64,000 nucleotides of DNA from NCBI RefSeq assembly GCF_001261735.1, contig NZ_CVRP01000008.1, positions 1 to 64,000 of the forward strand. The letters run 5' to 3'. Position 1 is the first letter of the stretch; each line of letters starts with the position of its first letter. This DNA is from Dysgonomonas sp. BGC7. Its GTDB lineage: Bacteria > Bacteroidota > Bacteroidia > Bacteroidales > Dysgonomonadaceae. The position numbers were made by a program, and so were the translations under genes. A model generated the notes under the pieces. That model saw only the letters and a program-made list of their open reading frames with translations, was not told where the DNA came from and did not search any database. Below are positions 25,501 through 33,933 of the stretch, piece after piece.

Positions 25501-26478
25501 GGGCTTGGGCTTTTGTTGGTAGAAAAATATGTGACGCTTCATAAAGGTAATATCGGGGTAAACAGTGTCGAAAATCAAGGATCGGAATTTTATGTCCAGT
25601 TCAAAAGAGGAAAGAAACATTATCAGGACAATATCGTTCTCGACGATCAGAATCTGCCTGTTCTCGATGACCGTATTATGTCGGATGAACAGGCAAATAT
25701 AGACAAGTTGAAAATAAAATTGCTGGTAGTGGAAGATAATAACGATCTGAGATCATATCTCGAATTGTCGTTGAGCCACTATTATAAAATCTATACTGCC
25801 GAAAATGGAGCAAAGGCATGGAACAATATTCTGAGAATAAACCCCGATATAGTAGTGTCAGACCTTCAAATGCCTGAAATGAGCGGGTTTGAACTGTGTG
25901 AGAAAATAAAAAATACATTTGAAACATCTCATATCCCTGTTATATTGCTAACGGTTGTTAATGATAAACAACATGTGATAAAAGGGTTCAATTTAGGCGT
26001 AGATGATTATATAGAAAAGCCTTTCGATGTTAAGTATTTGAGGTTGAAAATTGATAATATTATTCAAAACAGAAAAATACTCCGCCAAAAGTTTTTGGGA
26101 ATAGATAAAGAGCAAGCTTTATTGAACGATCAGCAAACAGAGAATGAATTTAATGCAGAGTTTATAAGAAAAGCCACTTCTGTTATTGAAAATAATATTA
26201 CGAATCCGACATTCTCTATATCCGATTTTTCTAAAGAGATGGGGCTGAGCCGTACTTTGCTATATACAAAGTTCAACTCTGTTACAGGATATACTCCAAA
26301 CGATTTTATGAAGATCGTCAGAATGAATAAAGCAATTGAATATTTCAAAGAGAAAAAATATACAATAAACGAAGTCGCCCTCATGGTTGGATTCGAAGAG
26401 CCGGCATATTTTAGTACCAGCTTTAAGAAGATATATGGAAAATCGCCAAAGCAATTTATTGAGGAAAACATATCTTAG
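22558..26478 (+). CDS. Hybrid two-component system regulator (HTCS) of the xylan-type PUL
   Basis: This 1306-residue one-protein signalling system senses a glycan fragment in the periplasm and activates PUL transcription. In order: signal peptide (1-27), a double beta-propeller of repeats such as KFVWISTRFGVDRFDG and GNIWAGTYSSGVFKL (about 30-680), a Y_Y_Y domain (about 690-765) and one membrane helix (about 770-790). The kinase H-box is FFINTAHDIRTPLTLI (His near 805), with a HATPase domain ending SGSGLGLLLV. A receiver has IVVSDLQMPEMSGFEL (Asp near 1101). An AraC-type helix-turn-helix (about 1200-1306) ends FKKIYGKSPKQFIEE. All catalytic motifs are present. It lies 156 bases upstream of the SusC gene. 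The 293 bases before it show no convincing gene. Confidence 0.96.
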   Translation: MNYFSTYIYKLFILCLLLIITEGVSSQQISHLGVENGINGRQVFNIVQDNKKFVWISTRFGVDRFDGANIKNYPMNILHNGTIPIRSIKVGLDRDFSLWAYTDRGTIYKYDNQRDEFVVHIDLKLYIRSLFFDADNNILVATRSDIGRVQGDTIQYLKELEQKSELYRDILNYDKENILVVSTGNIYKYNINTKNTQPFIDSDIIEKAGFVIETCLYDSNSKKLWIGTVNKGVFVYDIDTQQLKAGNDIRLWYHPVLSMNKFDDEHMLIGTEGVGLCLLNIQSLQIDKMYTQLSESKDRISGNAIYDIYKDTGNKIWLSTFSDGINILDFSQHGFRSIKHEEGNANSLSRDIVCDILEDSDRNLWFATDNDLCFWNRKTNKWKRLLTEKNVMSLYEDSHGNIWAGTYSSGVFKLNKQGSIIANYIKHPNLENSIGTSFVYAICEDSEGNIWFGGKRGNTSKLNLATNSFTHVSATQANHIVKKDSKHILVSTEHGVYQISTKDNVTKECTFNKNLKSKYISDMYLESDSVIWLATYGDGLNRCNMLTGGISSFTEKNGLPSDIVYAIEADSDNNLWFSSENGIGCFNLKSYQVTNFSVVDGISGNRFRQLSKTKSHDGDIYFGSYNGVTFFDPRQIHKTKNTARLSLQGFSLFNQIVKPGDKNSPLKQALDDTKEITLNYRQHSFSVDFVAVDYSLGKSRRYMWKLENMDQNWVGPTAEHIANYTNLSPNDYVFKVKYLDDNSNVLDEREVKITVSPPFWNTAWARIIMVAMVAVIVYLVYRYVEQQMKKKQSEEKIRFFINTAHDIRTPLTLISGPIYELKEQIEASPKNDHLLTLVTENLNKLNKMFSQLLDFQKAYESKDQLVIRQRDVKKYLEKKFPYWKSSANKKEITLILELPLEDLLEWFDIEKMDRILDNLVSNAIKYTPQRGHIDIKLSSDSNNWQISVMDNGIGISKQDRKNLFTRFYRASNAVNSQVSGSGLGLLLVEKYVTLHKGNIGVNSVENQGSEFYVQFKRGKKHYQDNIVLDDQNLPVLDDRIMSDEQANIDKLKIKLLVVEDNNDLRSYLELSLSHYYKIYTAENGAKAWNNILRINPDIVVSDLQMPEMSGFELCEKIKNTFETSHIPVILLTVVNDKQHVIKGFNLGVDDYIEKPFDVKYLRLKIDNIIQNRKILRQKFLGIDKEQALLNDQQTENEFNAEFIRKATSVIENNITNPTFSISDFSKEMGLSRTLLYTKFNSVTGYTPNDFMKIVRMNKAIEYFKEKKYTINEVALMVGFEEPAYFSTSFKKIYGKSPKQFIEENIS

Positions 26479-26634
26479 AATCTAAATAATTTCAAATATA
26501 TATAGAATTAAAAGTCTGTAAATCTGTTTTCTGTACTATTTTATAAGTATAATGAACAGAATTATAAGCATGCTGGCTATGTGCGTGGTTAGTTTTGTTG
26601 TTGACATTTTTTAATTCATAAATCTAATATTACC

Positions 26635-29562
26635 ATGCAAAAAAAGAAACTATTCCTTTTTCTGTTATTAATTACTTCTGTAGTAATTAATGCTCAAACG
26701 AAAAAGATCCCAATTTCGGGTACAGTTACAGATGACAAAGGAGAATCGCTTATTGGTGTTACAATATCTGTTATAGGACAAAATGTGGGTACTATAACGG
26801 ATATTGACGGACGTTATTCTATAGATGTGCCATCCGATGCTTCTTCACTGTCTTTTACTTATGTGGGTTTTAAAACACAAATCATTTCGGTAGGTACTAA
26901 CCGTGTTCTTAATATTGTAATGCGAGAAGATGATAAAGTATTGGACGAGGTTGTCGTAGTCGGGTATGGCGTACAGAAAAGGCGGGATGTGACCGGAGCC
27001 GTTGTCTCAGTGAAACCTTCCGATTTGGAAAATATGCCCAATGTAAATATTGTACAATCCTTACAAGGAAAACTGCCCGGTCTCAATATTACCAATACTG
27101 GTAGTAGTGCCGAAGGTGAAGTGAAGATGAGAGTAAGGGCCAAGAATTCAATCGGTGCGGATGCTGGGCCACTGATTGTATTAGATGGGATTCAATATGA
27201 AGGTTTTATATCGGAAATAAATCCTAATGATATTGAGTCTATCGAGGTTCTGAAAGATGCTTCTTCTGCCGCTATATATGGAGCTAGGGCAGCAGGAGGG
27301 GTATTACTTATTACTACAAAAAAGGGTGCATCTGGAAAAACCAGCGTTACATTCGGTACATCTTTTGGTATTACCAATATTATCAATCGTCCTGATATGA
27401 TGGACGCTACCCAATTCTATAACTTCAAAAAGGCACGTATGGGAGTAGGATCGTTCGAAACTGAGCAGTTTGAAAAAGGAGTTAATACAGACTGGCTCGA
27501 TTTGGCGATGCAAACAGGCATTAGCCAAGAGTATAACCTGTCTGTAGCCGGAGGGAGTGAGAAAACAAAATACTATGTGTCGGGAAATGCCTCTCGTGTA
27601 AAAGGCGTGGCTAAGAATGATGAATTCAATCGTTATACTATGCGTTTAAATCTCGATACAGATATTACTTCGTGGTTGAAGTTCGGAACAAATACAATGC
27701 TAGGTTATCACGATCGTCCGGGAGAAGGAGCTAATATAAGCAATGCAAACAAAATGAGTCCGCTGACAGAACCATACAAAGAAGATGGTACTCTTAATCT
27801 TCAGCCGAATAGAGACGATAGCAGTGTGAAAAATCCTTTGGAAGGGCTTAATGTCCAGAAAGAAGATGTAGCTCGTAGTATGAATACGACTAATTTTTTG
27901 CATATTCAATTTCCTTTTGTCAAAGGGCTTTCTTTTAAAACTATTGCAGGATACAGTTACCGTTCTCGTCTGATTGAATCTTACGAATCCAGAACTGCTA
28001 CTTTCGAAGGAGAAAGTAAAAAAGGAGTTGCCACTGTTAATAATCAGTACAAGCAGGAATGGTCTATCGAAAACATATTGAACTATAATAGGCAATTTGG
28101 AGTACATGCATTAGATCTTACTGGAGTTTATACCTCGCGTGAGTATATAACAAAATATCATGATAATACAGGAGTTGGTTTCGGCGGCGATTATATGACA
28201 TATTACCAATTTAAATTAGCGACAACCCTTACTCCCGGAGATACTTACAGTAAACAACGGGCATTATCTCAACTATTTCGTGTAAATTATAATTATGACA
28301 GTAAGTACTTGTTTACATTCTCTATTCGTCGTGATGGATTTTCTGCTTTTGGCACAAACAATAAATACGGAACTTTTCCTTCTGTAGCCTTAGGTTGGAA
28401 CATGGAGCGTGAATCATTTATGAGCTCTCTAACATGGCTCGACCGTGCTAAGTTGCGTTTGTCTTATGGTGAGAGTGGCAATCAGGCTATTGATCCTTAT
28501 GCAACCATGCCTACCATGTCTAATGAATATTACCTAAACGATAAGAAAGATCCCCTTGTTGGTTTTTATCCGAATAAACTTGCAGACCCTACACTGAGCT
28601 GGGAAACAACCCGTCAGATAAATGCAGGATTAGATTTTTCGTTTTTTAAAGGTCGTATTTCCGGATCGTTAGATTATTTTTCTGCCAATACATTCGACCT
28701 GTTACTTAATAAGAAGATACCGCAGATAAATGGTGTTAATACTATTCGTCAGAATATAGGTAAAACAAAGAGTCATGGTATTGAGCTGGCTCTATCTACA
28801 GTCAACATAGATACAAAAGATTTTACATGGACTACCGGATTTAATATTTCTCACAATCGTAATGAAATAGTCAATATCGGTCTGTTCGATGAAACCGGAA
28901 GACCTGTCGATAATCTTGCCAGCAGATGGTTTATTGGAGAGCCTATAGATGTTATTTACTCTTACGAATTTGATGGTATCTGGCAGGAGTCAGACAATAT
29001 TCTCGAGTCGCATATGCCTGAAGCAAGACCCGGCGATGTGAAAATTAAAGATATAAATGGTGACGGAAAAATAACTGAGGATGATCAGCACATTATCGGA
29101 TATAAAGATCCTGACTATACAATCGGTTTGATGAATACTTTGCGTTACAAGGATATTTCTCTTAGCTTTTTCTTCAATGCTGTTCATGGTATCACCAGAT
29201 ATACTGAGTATATGAACACATTCTTCGATGGTAAAACAAATATCAGACAACGGCAGTGGTGGACTCCGGAGAACAGGATAAACACTTATCCTGCAAATAG
29301 GGATAACTCAAACCCTAAAGGTCTTAACTATTTTGGTAAAGCTAATGACGCGTCCTATATCCGTCTTAGCGATATATCTCTTAGCTATTCTCTTCCTAAA
29401 AAAATAATTGGAAAAATAGGAATAAATAAACTTGAGGTATATGGTAATGTGAAGAATGTATTCACCTTAACAGACTTTATCGGACTCGATCCTGAATTTA
29501 CATCTGATTACGGTGTCCCTCAAACGCGTACATTCTTATTTGGATTCAGATTAGGTCTTTAA
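26635..29562 (+). CDS. SusC-like TonB-dependent outer-membrane transporter, xylan-type PUL
   Basis: This 975-residue porin imports oligosaccharides with TonB energy. It has a signal peptide (1-21, ending VINAQ), a carboxypeptidase-regulatory domain (about 25-105, with GESLIGVTISVIGQNVGT), and the plug (VVVGYGVQKRRDVTGAVVSV, SAAIYGARAAGGVLLITTKKG). The beta-barrel ends PQTRTFLFGFRLGL with its terminal aromatic pattern. No STN domain is present, which fits control by HTCS and not by a sigma/anti-sigma pair. The SusD partner begins 17 bases downstream. Confidence 0.97.
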   Translation: MQKKKLFLFLLLITSVVINAQTKKIPISGTVTDDKGESLIGVTISVIGQNVGTITDIDGRYSIDVPSDASSLSFTYVGFKTQIISVGTNRVLNIVMREDDKVLDEVVVVGYGVQKRRDVTGAVVSVKPSDLENMPNVNIVQSLQGKLPGLNITNTGSSAEGEVKMRVRAKNSIGADAGPLIVLDGIQYEGFISEINPNDIESIEVLKDASSAAIYGARAAGGVLLITTKKGASGKTSVTFGTSFGITNIINRPDMMDATQFYNFKKARMGVGSFETEQFEKGVNTDWLDLAMQTGISQEYNLSVAGGSEKTKYYVSGNASRVKGVAKNDEFNRYTMRLNLDTDITSWLKFGTNTMLGYHDRPGEGANISNANKMSPLTEPYKEDGTLNLQPNRDDSSVKNPLEGLNVQKEDVARSMNTTNFLHIQFPFVKGLSFKTIAGYSYRSRLIESYESRTATFEGESKKGVATVNNQYKQEWSIENILNYNRQFGVHALDLTGVYTSREYITKYHDNTGVGFGGDYMTYYQFKLATTLTPGDTYSKQRALSQLFRVNYNYDSKYLFTFSIRRDGFSAFGTNNKYGTFPSVALGWNMERESFMSSLTWLDRAKLRLSYGESGNQAIDPYATMPTMSNEYYLNDKKDPLVGFYPNKLADPTLSWETTRQINAGLDFSFFKGRISGSLDYFSANTFDLLLNKKIPQINGVNTIRQNIGKTKSHGIELALSTVNIDTKDFTWTTGFNISHNRNEIVNIGLFDETGRPVDNLASRWFIGEPIDVIYSYEFDGIWQESDNILESHMPEARPGDVKIKDINGDGKITEDDQHIIGYKDPDYTIGLMNTLRYKDISLSFFFNAVHGITRYTEYMNTFFDGKTNIRQRQWWTPENRINTYPANRDNSNPKGLNYFGKANDASYIRLSDISLSYSLPKKIIGKIGINKLEVYGNVKNVFTLTDFIGLDPEFTSDYGVPQTRTFLFGFRLGL

Positions 29563-29579
29563 CTATAAAACAAACCAAT

Positions 29580-31232
29580 ATGAAAAAGATAATATATATA
29601 ATCGTATTAGCTCTGGTAAGTATATCATATACTGCATGTAGCGATAGTTTTCTCGACGAAGAGGCTAAAGATGAAACTTATGCAGACAACTTATTTGTAG
29701 ACTACAATGGATTTCTTTCTGCTAAGTATGCACTATTGAATTTCCCCCGACAAGAACGTCGTGAACCAATACAGTCTGCCGAACTTGGAGTGATCTGGAA
29801 AATTGGTACTGATGTAGGATGGGCAAATACAGAGTTGTCCTGGACGCGAGGCCTTAATCAATATACTACTGCTGATCTTACTCCCACAATGCAGTTCCTT
29901 AATGGAGATGTAAGTGACTCCAATAAACCCGGTATATTCCTGATATTGTACAGATGTATAAATTCGGCAAATCTTATGATATCCCGTGCAGAGAAGCCCG
30001 GAGTAGACTGGATGGGAGGCACACCCGAAAAAGATGAGGCAAATAAAAATGAAATTATAGGACATGCCAAGCTGATAAGGGCTTGGGCATACCGCCATTT
30101 AATAATGACTTTTGGCCCTGTACCAAAAAGTGTGGATGAAATTACAGGAGAAAACTATAGAGACGATTGGGAACGAAATTCGGTAGAAGAAATCCAGACT
30201 CTGATAGAAGATGATTTATTATTTGCTGAAAAATGGTTACCTGACAATTCGAAAGATGTTACTCGTCTGTCAAAAGCCATTGCTCAACATTATCTTGCTG
30301 AGCTGTATTTGTGGCAAAACAAACCGGAAGAAGCTGAAAAGAAAGCCCGATTAGTTATATTAAATCCTAATTATAAACTGATTACAGAGCGCTATGGTGT
30401 AAAGAAATCTGAGGCGGGATGTCCGTTTATGGATCAATTCTATAATGGCAATATTTTACCGAGTCAAGGCAATACCGAAGCTTTGTGGGCATTTCCTAAC
30501 TCTGAGGTAGATAACCTCTTGGGTAGATATACAAATAGTATGCGCCGTACATGGGTATCTGCATACAATAATCTCGATGTACCATATACTCCCGAATATG
30601 GAGGCAGAGGGATCGGTCGTGCGGCCATTACTGCATGGGTGTTTTCTATATATGAATCTAAAGATCACCGTTTCAGTGAATATGCTATCCGTAAAAAATA
30701 TGTGACAAGAAAAGGAGTAACCATTACATGCGATATGGATAAATCTAAGATGACTACCAATAATCATAAATGGGCTAGTACTCGCAAATGGGATTGGACT
30801 TTTGCAGAAGAGTCTCGATGGGGAGAGACATATTCTTATGCCGATCAGGTATATTTAAGATTGGCAGATACATATCTTTTACTTGCCGAAGCATTGTGGA
30901 TGCAAGGAAAAACAAGTGTAACTGATGGTGCTGCGTTTTACATCAATGAAGTGAGAAAACGCTCTAATGCTACCCCTGCAACACAATCTGATATTACTCT
31001 CGATTACATTCTGGATGAAAGAGCCCGTGAGCTTGTGACAGAGGAGAACCGTAGAGAAACACTTATGCGTACAGGAAAGCTTATCGAACGTACACGTAAG
31101 TATAATCATATTGCTTCAGGAGAAAGGAACGGAGGTCCGGGTATGCAGGATTATCATATTCTCTTACCTTTCCCTAAGATTGTTATAGATGCAAATGTAG
31201 GGAAGAAGCTGGATCAGAATGACGGTTATTAG
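29580..31232 (+). CDS. SusD-like surface glycan-binding lipoprotein, xylan-type PUL
   Basis: This 550-residue lipoprotein forms the lid on its SusC partner and captures glycan chains. The lipobox SYTAC ends at C20, followed by SDSFLDEEAKDE, whose acidic residues fit surface export. The TPR-like helices of SusD appear in HAKLIRAWAYRHLIMTFGPV and IAQHYLAELYLWQNKPEEAE. The C-terminal RagB/SusD block is YLRLADTYLLLAEALWMQG and LDYILDERARELVTEENRR. It sits between the transporter and the GH10 gene in one run of closely spaced genes. Confidence 0.97.
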   Translation: MKKIIYIIVLALVSISYTACSDSFLDEEAKDETYADNLFVDYNGFLSAKYALLNFPRQERREPIQSAELGVIWKIGTDVGWANTELSWTRGLNQYTTADLTPTMQFLNGDVSDSNKPGIFLILYRCINSANLMISRAEKPGVDWMGGTPEKDEANKNEIIGHAKLIRAWAYRHLIMTFGPVPKSVDEITGENYRDDWERNSVEEIQTLIEDDLLFAEKWLPDNSKDVTRLSKAIAQHYLAELYLWQNKPEEAEKKARLVILNPNYKLITERYGVKKSEAGCPFMDQFYNGNILPSQGNTEALWAFPNSEVDNLLGRYTNSMRRTWVSAYNNLDVPYTPEYGGRGIGRAAITAWVFSIYESKDHRFSEYAIRKKYVTRKGVTITCDMDKSKMTTNNHKWASTRKWDWTFAEESRWGETYSYADQVYLRLADTYLLLAEALWMQGKTSVTDGAAFYINEVRKRSNATPATQSDITLDYILDERARELVTEENRRETLMRTGKLIERTRKYNHIASGERNGGPGMQDYHILLPFPKIVIDANVGKKLDQNDGY

Positions 31233-31259
31233 TTCATTACCAAACAAAAAATTGATTTT

Positions 31260-32324
31260 ATGAAAAAAATATTTATTTATATATCGTTTTTATTTGCGTT
31301 GACTCTCTTTGCTTGTGACAAAGAAGAATTCAACTCGGACAATAGTGTTCCCGAAACTCCTATGGTTAATATCGCCAATCTGAGAGAAGCTCCTTATCCT
31401 ATAGGTGCAGCATTAAATATCAATACACTGAAAAATAACCAAGAGTATCGTAATACGGTAATTAAAGAAATGAGTAGTGTTACAGGTGAGAATGCTATGA
31501 AGATGAATACTATAAGCAAAGGACGTAAACAATATAATTTTGATGATGCAGACTATCTCGTAAACTTTGCTCAGGAAAATAAGATCCGTGTGCATGGTCA
31601 TACACTTATATGGTATAAGCACACACCCGATTGGGTTGCTAATTTTACCGGATCTGCAGAAGACTGGAAAACTATTATGAAAGAATATATTCAGGATGTT
31701 GTGGGGCGCTATAAGGGAAAAGTTGCATCATGGGATGTTGTGAACGAAATTATTAATGACAATGGAACTTTGCGAGACTGTATATGGCTTCAGAAAATAG
31801 GACCCGAGTACATCGAACTGGCTTTTCGTTATGCGCATGAGGCAGATCCCAATGCAGTTTTATTCTACAACGAATACGGACACGAATATAGCCATGTACG
31901 CAGATATACGGTAAATCATCTGGCAGATAGCCTAGCTAAGAAAGGAGTGCCTATACATGGTATTGGGTTACAAATGCATACAAACATAAACCGTTCTGTT
32001 GAGGATCTTCGCTATGCAGTTGTAGCTGCAGCGGTTACCAAATTGAAAGTGCATGTATCGGAGCTTGATATTGCAGTCAATCCTGATAAAAAAGCAGATG
32101 CGACATTTACCGACGAACTTGCACTAAAGCAGAAAGAAAGCTATCGGATGGTAGCTAAAGCAATGAATGATATTCCTGCAAATCAACGATTCGGCATTAC
32201 TATGTGGGGGGTGCACGATCCCAGCTCATGGCTTAGTTCCAATCCTGATTGGGCATTAGTCTTTAATAGTAAATTTGAAAGAAAACCTGCTTATGATGGG
32301 TTTTTGCAAGGATTCTATAAATAG
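31260..32324 (+). CDS. GH10 endo-beta-1,4-xylanase, surface lipoprotein
   Basis: This 354-residue retaining enzyme of clan GH-A is expected to cut the beta-1,4-xylan backbone. The lipobox LFAC ends at C19 and is followed by DKEE, which fits the surface lipoprotein export signal of Bacteroidota. Catalytic residues are visible: acid/base E163 in SWDVVNEII and nucleophile E268 in KVHVSELDIAV. HGHTLIWYKHTPDW (112-125) is the GH10 active-site strand. A single catalytic domain is present without a carbohydrate-binding module. It follows SusD by 27 bases and is the only clear endo-acting enzyme of the locus, so it defines the likely substrate. Confidence 0.95.
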   Translation: MKKIFIYISFLFALTLFACDKEEFNSDNSVPETPMVNIANLREAPYPIGAALNINTLKNNQEYRNTVIKEMSSVTGENAMKMNTISKGRKQYNFDDADYLVNFAQENKIRVHGHTLIWYKHTPDWVANFTGSAEDWKTIMKEYIQDVVGRYKGKVASWDVVNEIINDNGTLRDCIWLQKIGPEYIELAFRYAHEADPNAVLFYNEYGHEYSHVRRYTVNHLADSLAKKGVPIHGIGLQMHTNINRSVEDLRYAVVAAAVTKLKVHVSELDIAVNPDKKADATFTDELALKQKESYRMVAKAMNDIPANQRFGITMWGVHDPSSWLSSNPDWALVFNSKFERKPAYDGFLQGFYK

Positions 32325-32338
32325 TAAATAATAATGGG

Positions 32339-32365
32339 CAGCCCCGACCTTATTTTCAGGGGCTG
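32339..32365 (+). terminator. Hairpin after GH10, possible partial terminator
   Basis: CAGCCCC (32339-32345) pairs with GGGGCTG (32359-32365) around a 13-base AT-rich loop and is followed by ACTTTTCATT. It begins 14 bases after the GH10 stop, at the start of the longest gap (122 bases) among the PUL's enzyme genes. It could lower expression of the downstream enzymes relative to SusC, SusD and GH10. Confidence 0.6.
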
Positions 32366-32446
32366 ACTTTTCATTCATTAATGACAGGGAAATTTTCTAA
32401 AGACCTATTCTTTGGATACGGATTCTTTTGTACATAAAATATATAA

Positions 32447-33871
32447 ATGATTATGAGATATTTATCGAGTATTTTTTTTCTAATACCTATCTTTTTATTG
32501 GCGTGTAGCCAGTCAATAAAGAAAAACGAGCCGCTTTTTGTAGAATCCCGTAAGGATAATAAAGATACAGTATGGGCAAAATATGAAGTAAAGACAGTAG
32601 ACAGGTTGCTATCTATCTCGATAGAGAAAGAGCCTGCAATATCAGTTTATGGCGGATGGAAAGATTGGAAAAAAGATGCAACCGGTTTTTTCCGTACCGA
32701 AAAAGTTGACGATCGCTGGTGGATTATCGATCCCGATGGATACCCTTATATACACAGAGCTGTGGTCGCTTTCAATCCGGGTAAATCGGAAAAACAGAAA
32801 GAAGTCTTTGATAAGAAGTATGGGAGTATAGCCCATTGGGCAGATACGGAAAGTAAGATGTTGAAGGACTATGGCTTTAATGGAACAGGAGCTTGGACAA
32901 ATGTAGATGCAGTACGGGATATGGATCAGCCTTTGGTTTACACCATAATAGTGTCACCTATGGGCGCATACAAGAAAGATCACTTGAAAAAATTTGGAGG
33001 AAAATATGAAGAAGCCGGATGGCAGGGATATCGTTTCGATCTAGCTATGGTGTTTGACAAAGAATTCGACAAATATGTAAAAGAGGCTATCGAGCCAATA
33101 GCTAAATACAAAGACGACAAGTATCTGTTAGGCTATTTTACGGACAATGAACTGCCTTGGGTATTCGATGCTTTAGACAGGCATTTATTGAAACTGGGAG
33201 AAAAAGAGCAAGGTCATATTACTGCTAAAAAGTGGTTGCGAGAACGTAAAGGAAAAGATATCTCTGTAAATGAAATAACAGATGCGGACAGGGCTGCGTT
33301 TACTGCCTTCTACTTCGATACATACATGCAAAAAGTTACTCACGCTCTTCGTCAGGCAGATCCTAATCATATGTATTTGGGCTGTCGCTTCAATCAGGAT
33401 AAGAACAAACAGGAGCTTACTAATCCTGAAATATTTAAAGTTGCAGGTAAATACATGGACATCGTATCCATAAATCATTATCGTAAGTGGGAACCCGATC
33501 AGGAATGCTTAAATAAGTGGGGAGAATGGGCAGATAAGCCATTTCTTATCACAGAATGGTATACAAAAGCTGAAGATTCGGGTTTGCCTAACAACACCGG
33601 TGCCGGATGGCTAGTACATACACAGCACGATAGAGGGCTCTTTTATCAGAATTTTACAATAGGTCTTTTGCAGAACAAAAATTGTGTAGGATGGCATTGG
33701 TTTAAGTACATGGACAATGATCCTGACGATCTCACTACCGATCCTTCAAATAGGGATTCCAATAAGGGTGTTGTCGATCGGTATTTCAACCCGTACACTC
33801 CTTTGCTCGATCAGATGAAAGAAGTAAATGTACAAACCTATCATTTGATTAAATACTTCGATAAGAAATAA
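32447..33871 (+). CDS. Agarase-like glycoside hydrolase of clan GH-A
   Basis: This 474-residue lipoprotein has its lipobox at C20 (FLLAC); an alternative ATG two codons on gives the same signal. It reads GFFRTEKVDDRWWIIDPDGYP (80-100), the entry motif of GH50-type beta-agarases and their relatives, which introduces a (beta/alpha)8 barrel. Likely catalytic acids are E235 in YFTDNELPW and E370 in FLITEWYTK, at the strand 4 and strand 7 positions of clan GH-A. SINHYRKWEP supports the same fold. The exact family and substrate cannot be assigned. In a locus with GH10, GH3 and GH2, a hemicellulose role is as likely as an agarose-like one. Confidence 0.75.
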   Translation: MIMRYLSSIFFLIPIFLLACSQSIKKNEPLFVESRKDNKDTVWAKYEVKTVDRLLSISIEKEPAISVYGGWKDWKKDATGFFRTEKVDDRWWIIDPDGYPYIHRAVVAFNPGKSEKQKEVFDKKYGSIAHWADTESKMLKDYGFNGTGAWTNVDAVRDMDQPLVYTIIVSPMGAYKKDHLKKFGGKYEEAGWQGYRFDLAMVFDKEFDKYVKEAIEPIAKYKDDKYLLGYFTDNELPWVFDALDRHLLKLGEKEQGHITAKKWLRERKGKDISVNEITDADRAAFTAFYFDTYMQKVTHALRQADPNHMYLGCRFNQDKNKQELTNPEIFKVAGKYMDIVSINHYRKWEPDQECLNKWGEWADKPFLITEWYTKAEDSGLPNNTGAGWLVHTQHDRGLFYQNFTIGLLQNKNCVGWHWFKYMDNDPDDLTTDPSNRDSNKGVVDRYFNPYTPLLDQMKEVNVQTYHLIKYFDKK

Positions 33872-33933
33872 CAGAAATGATATAAGTATAGGCTTTGGGA
33901 CAATAATTATAGACGCATTTTTAAAATATAATT

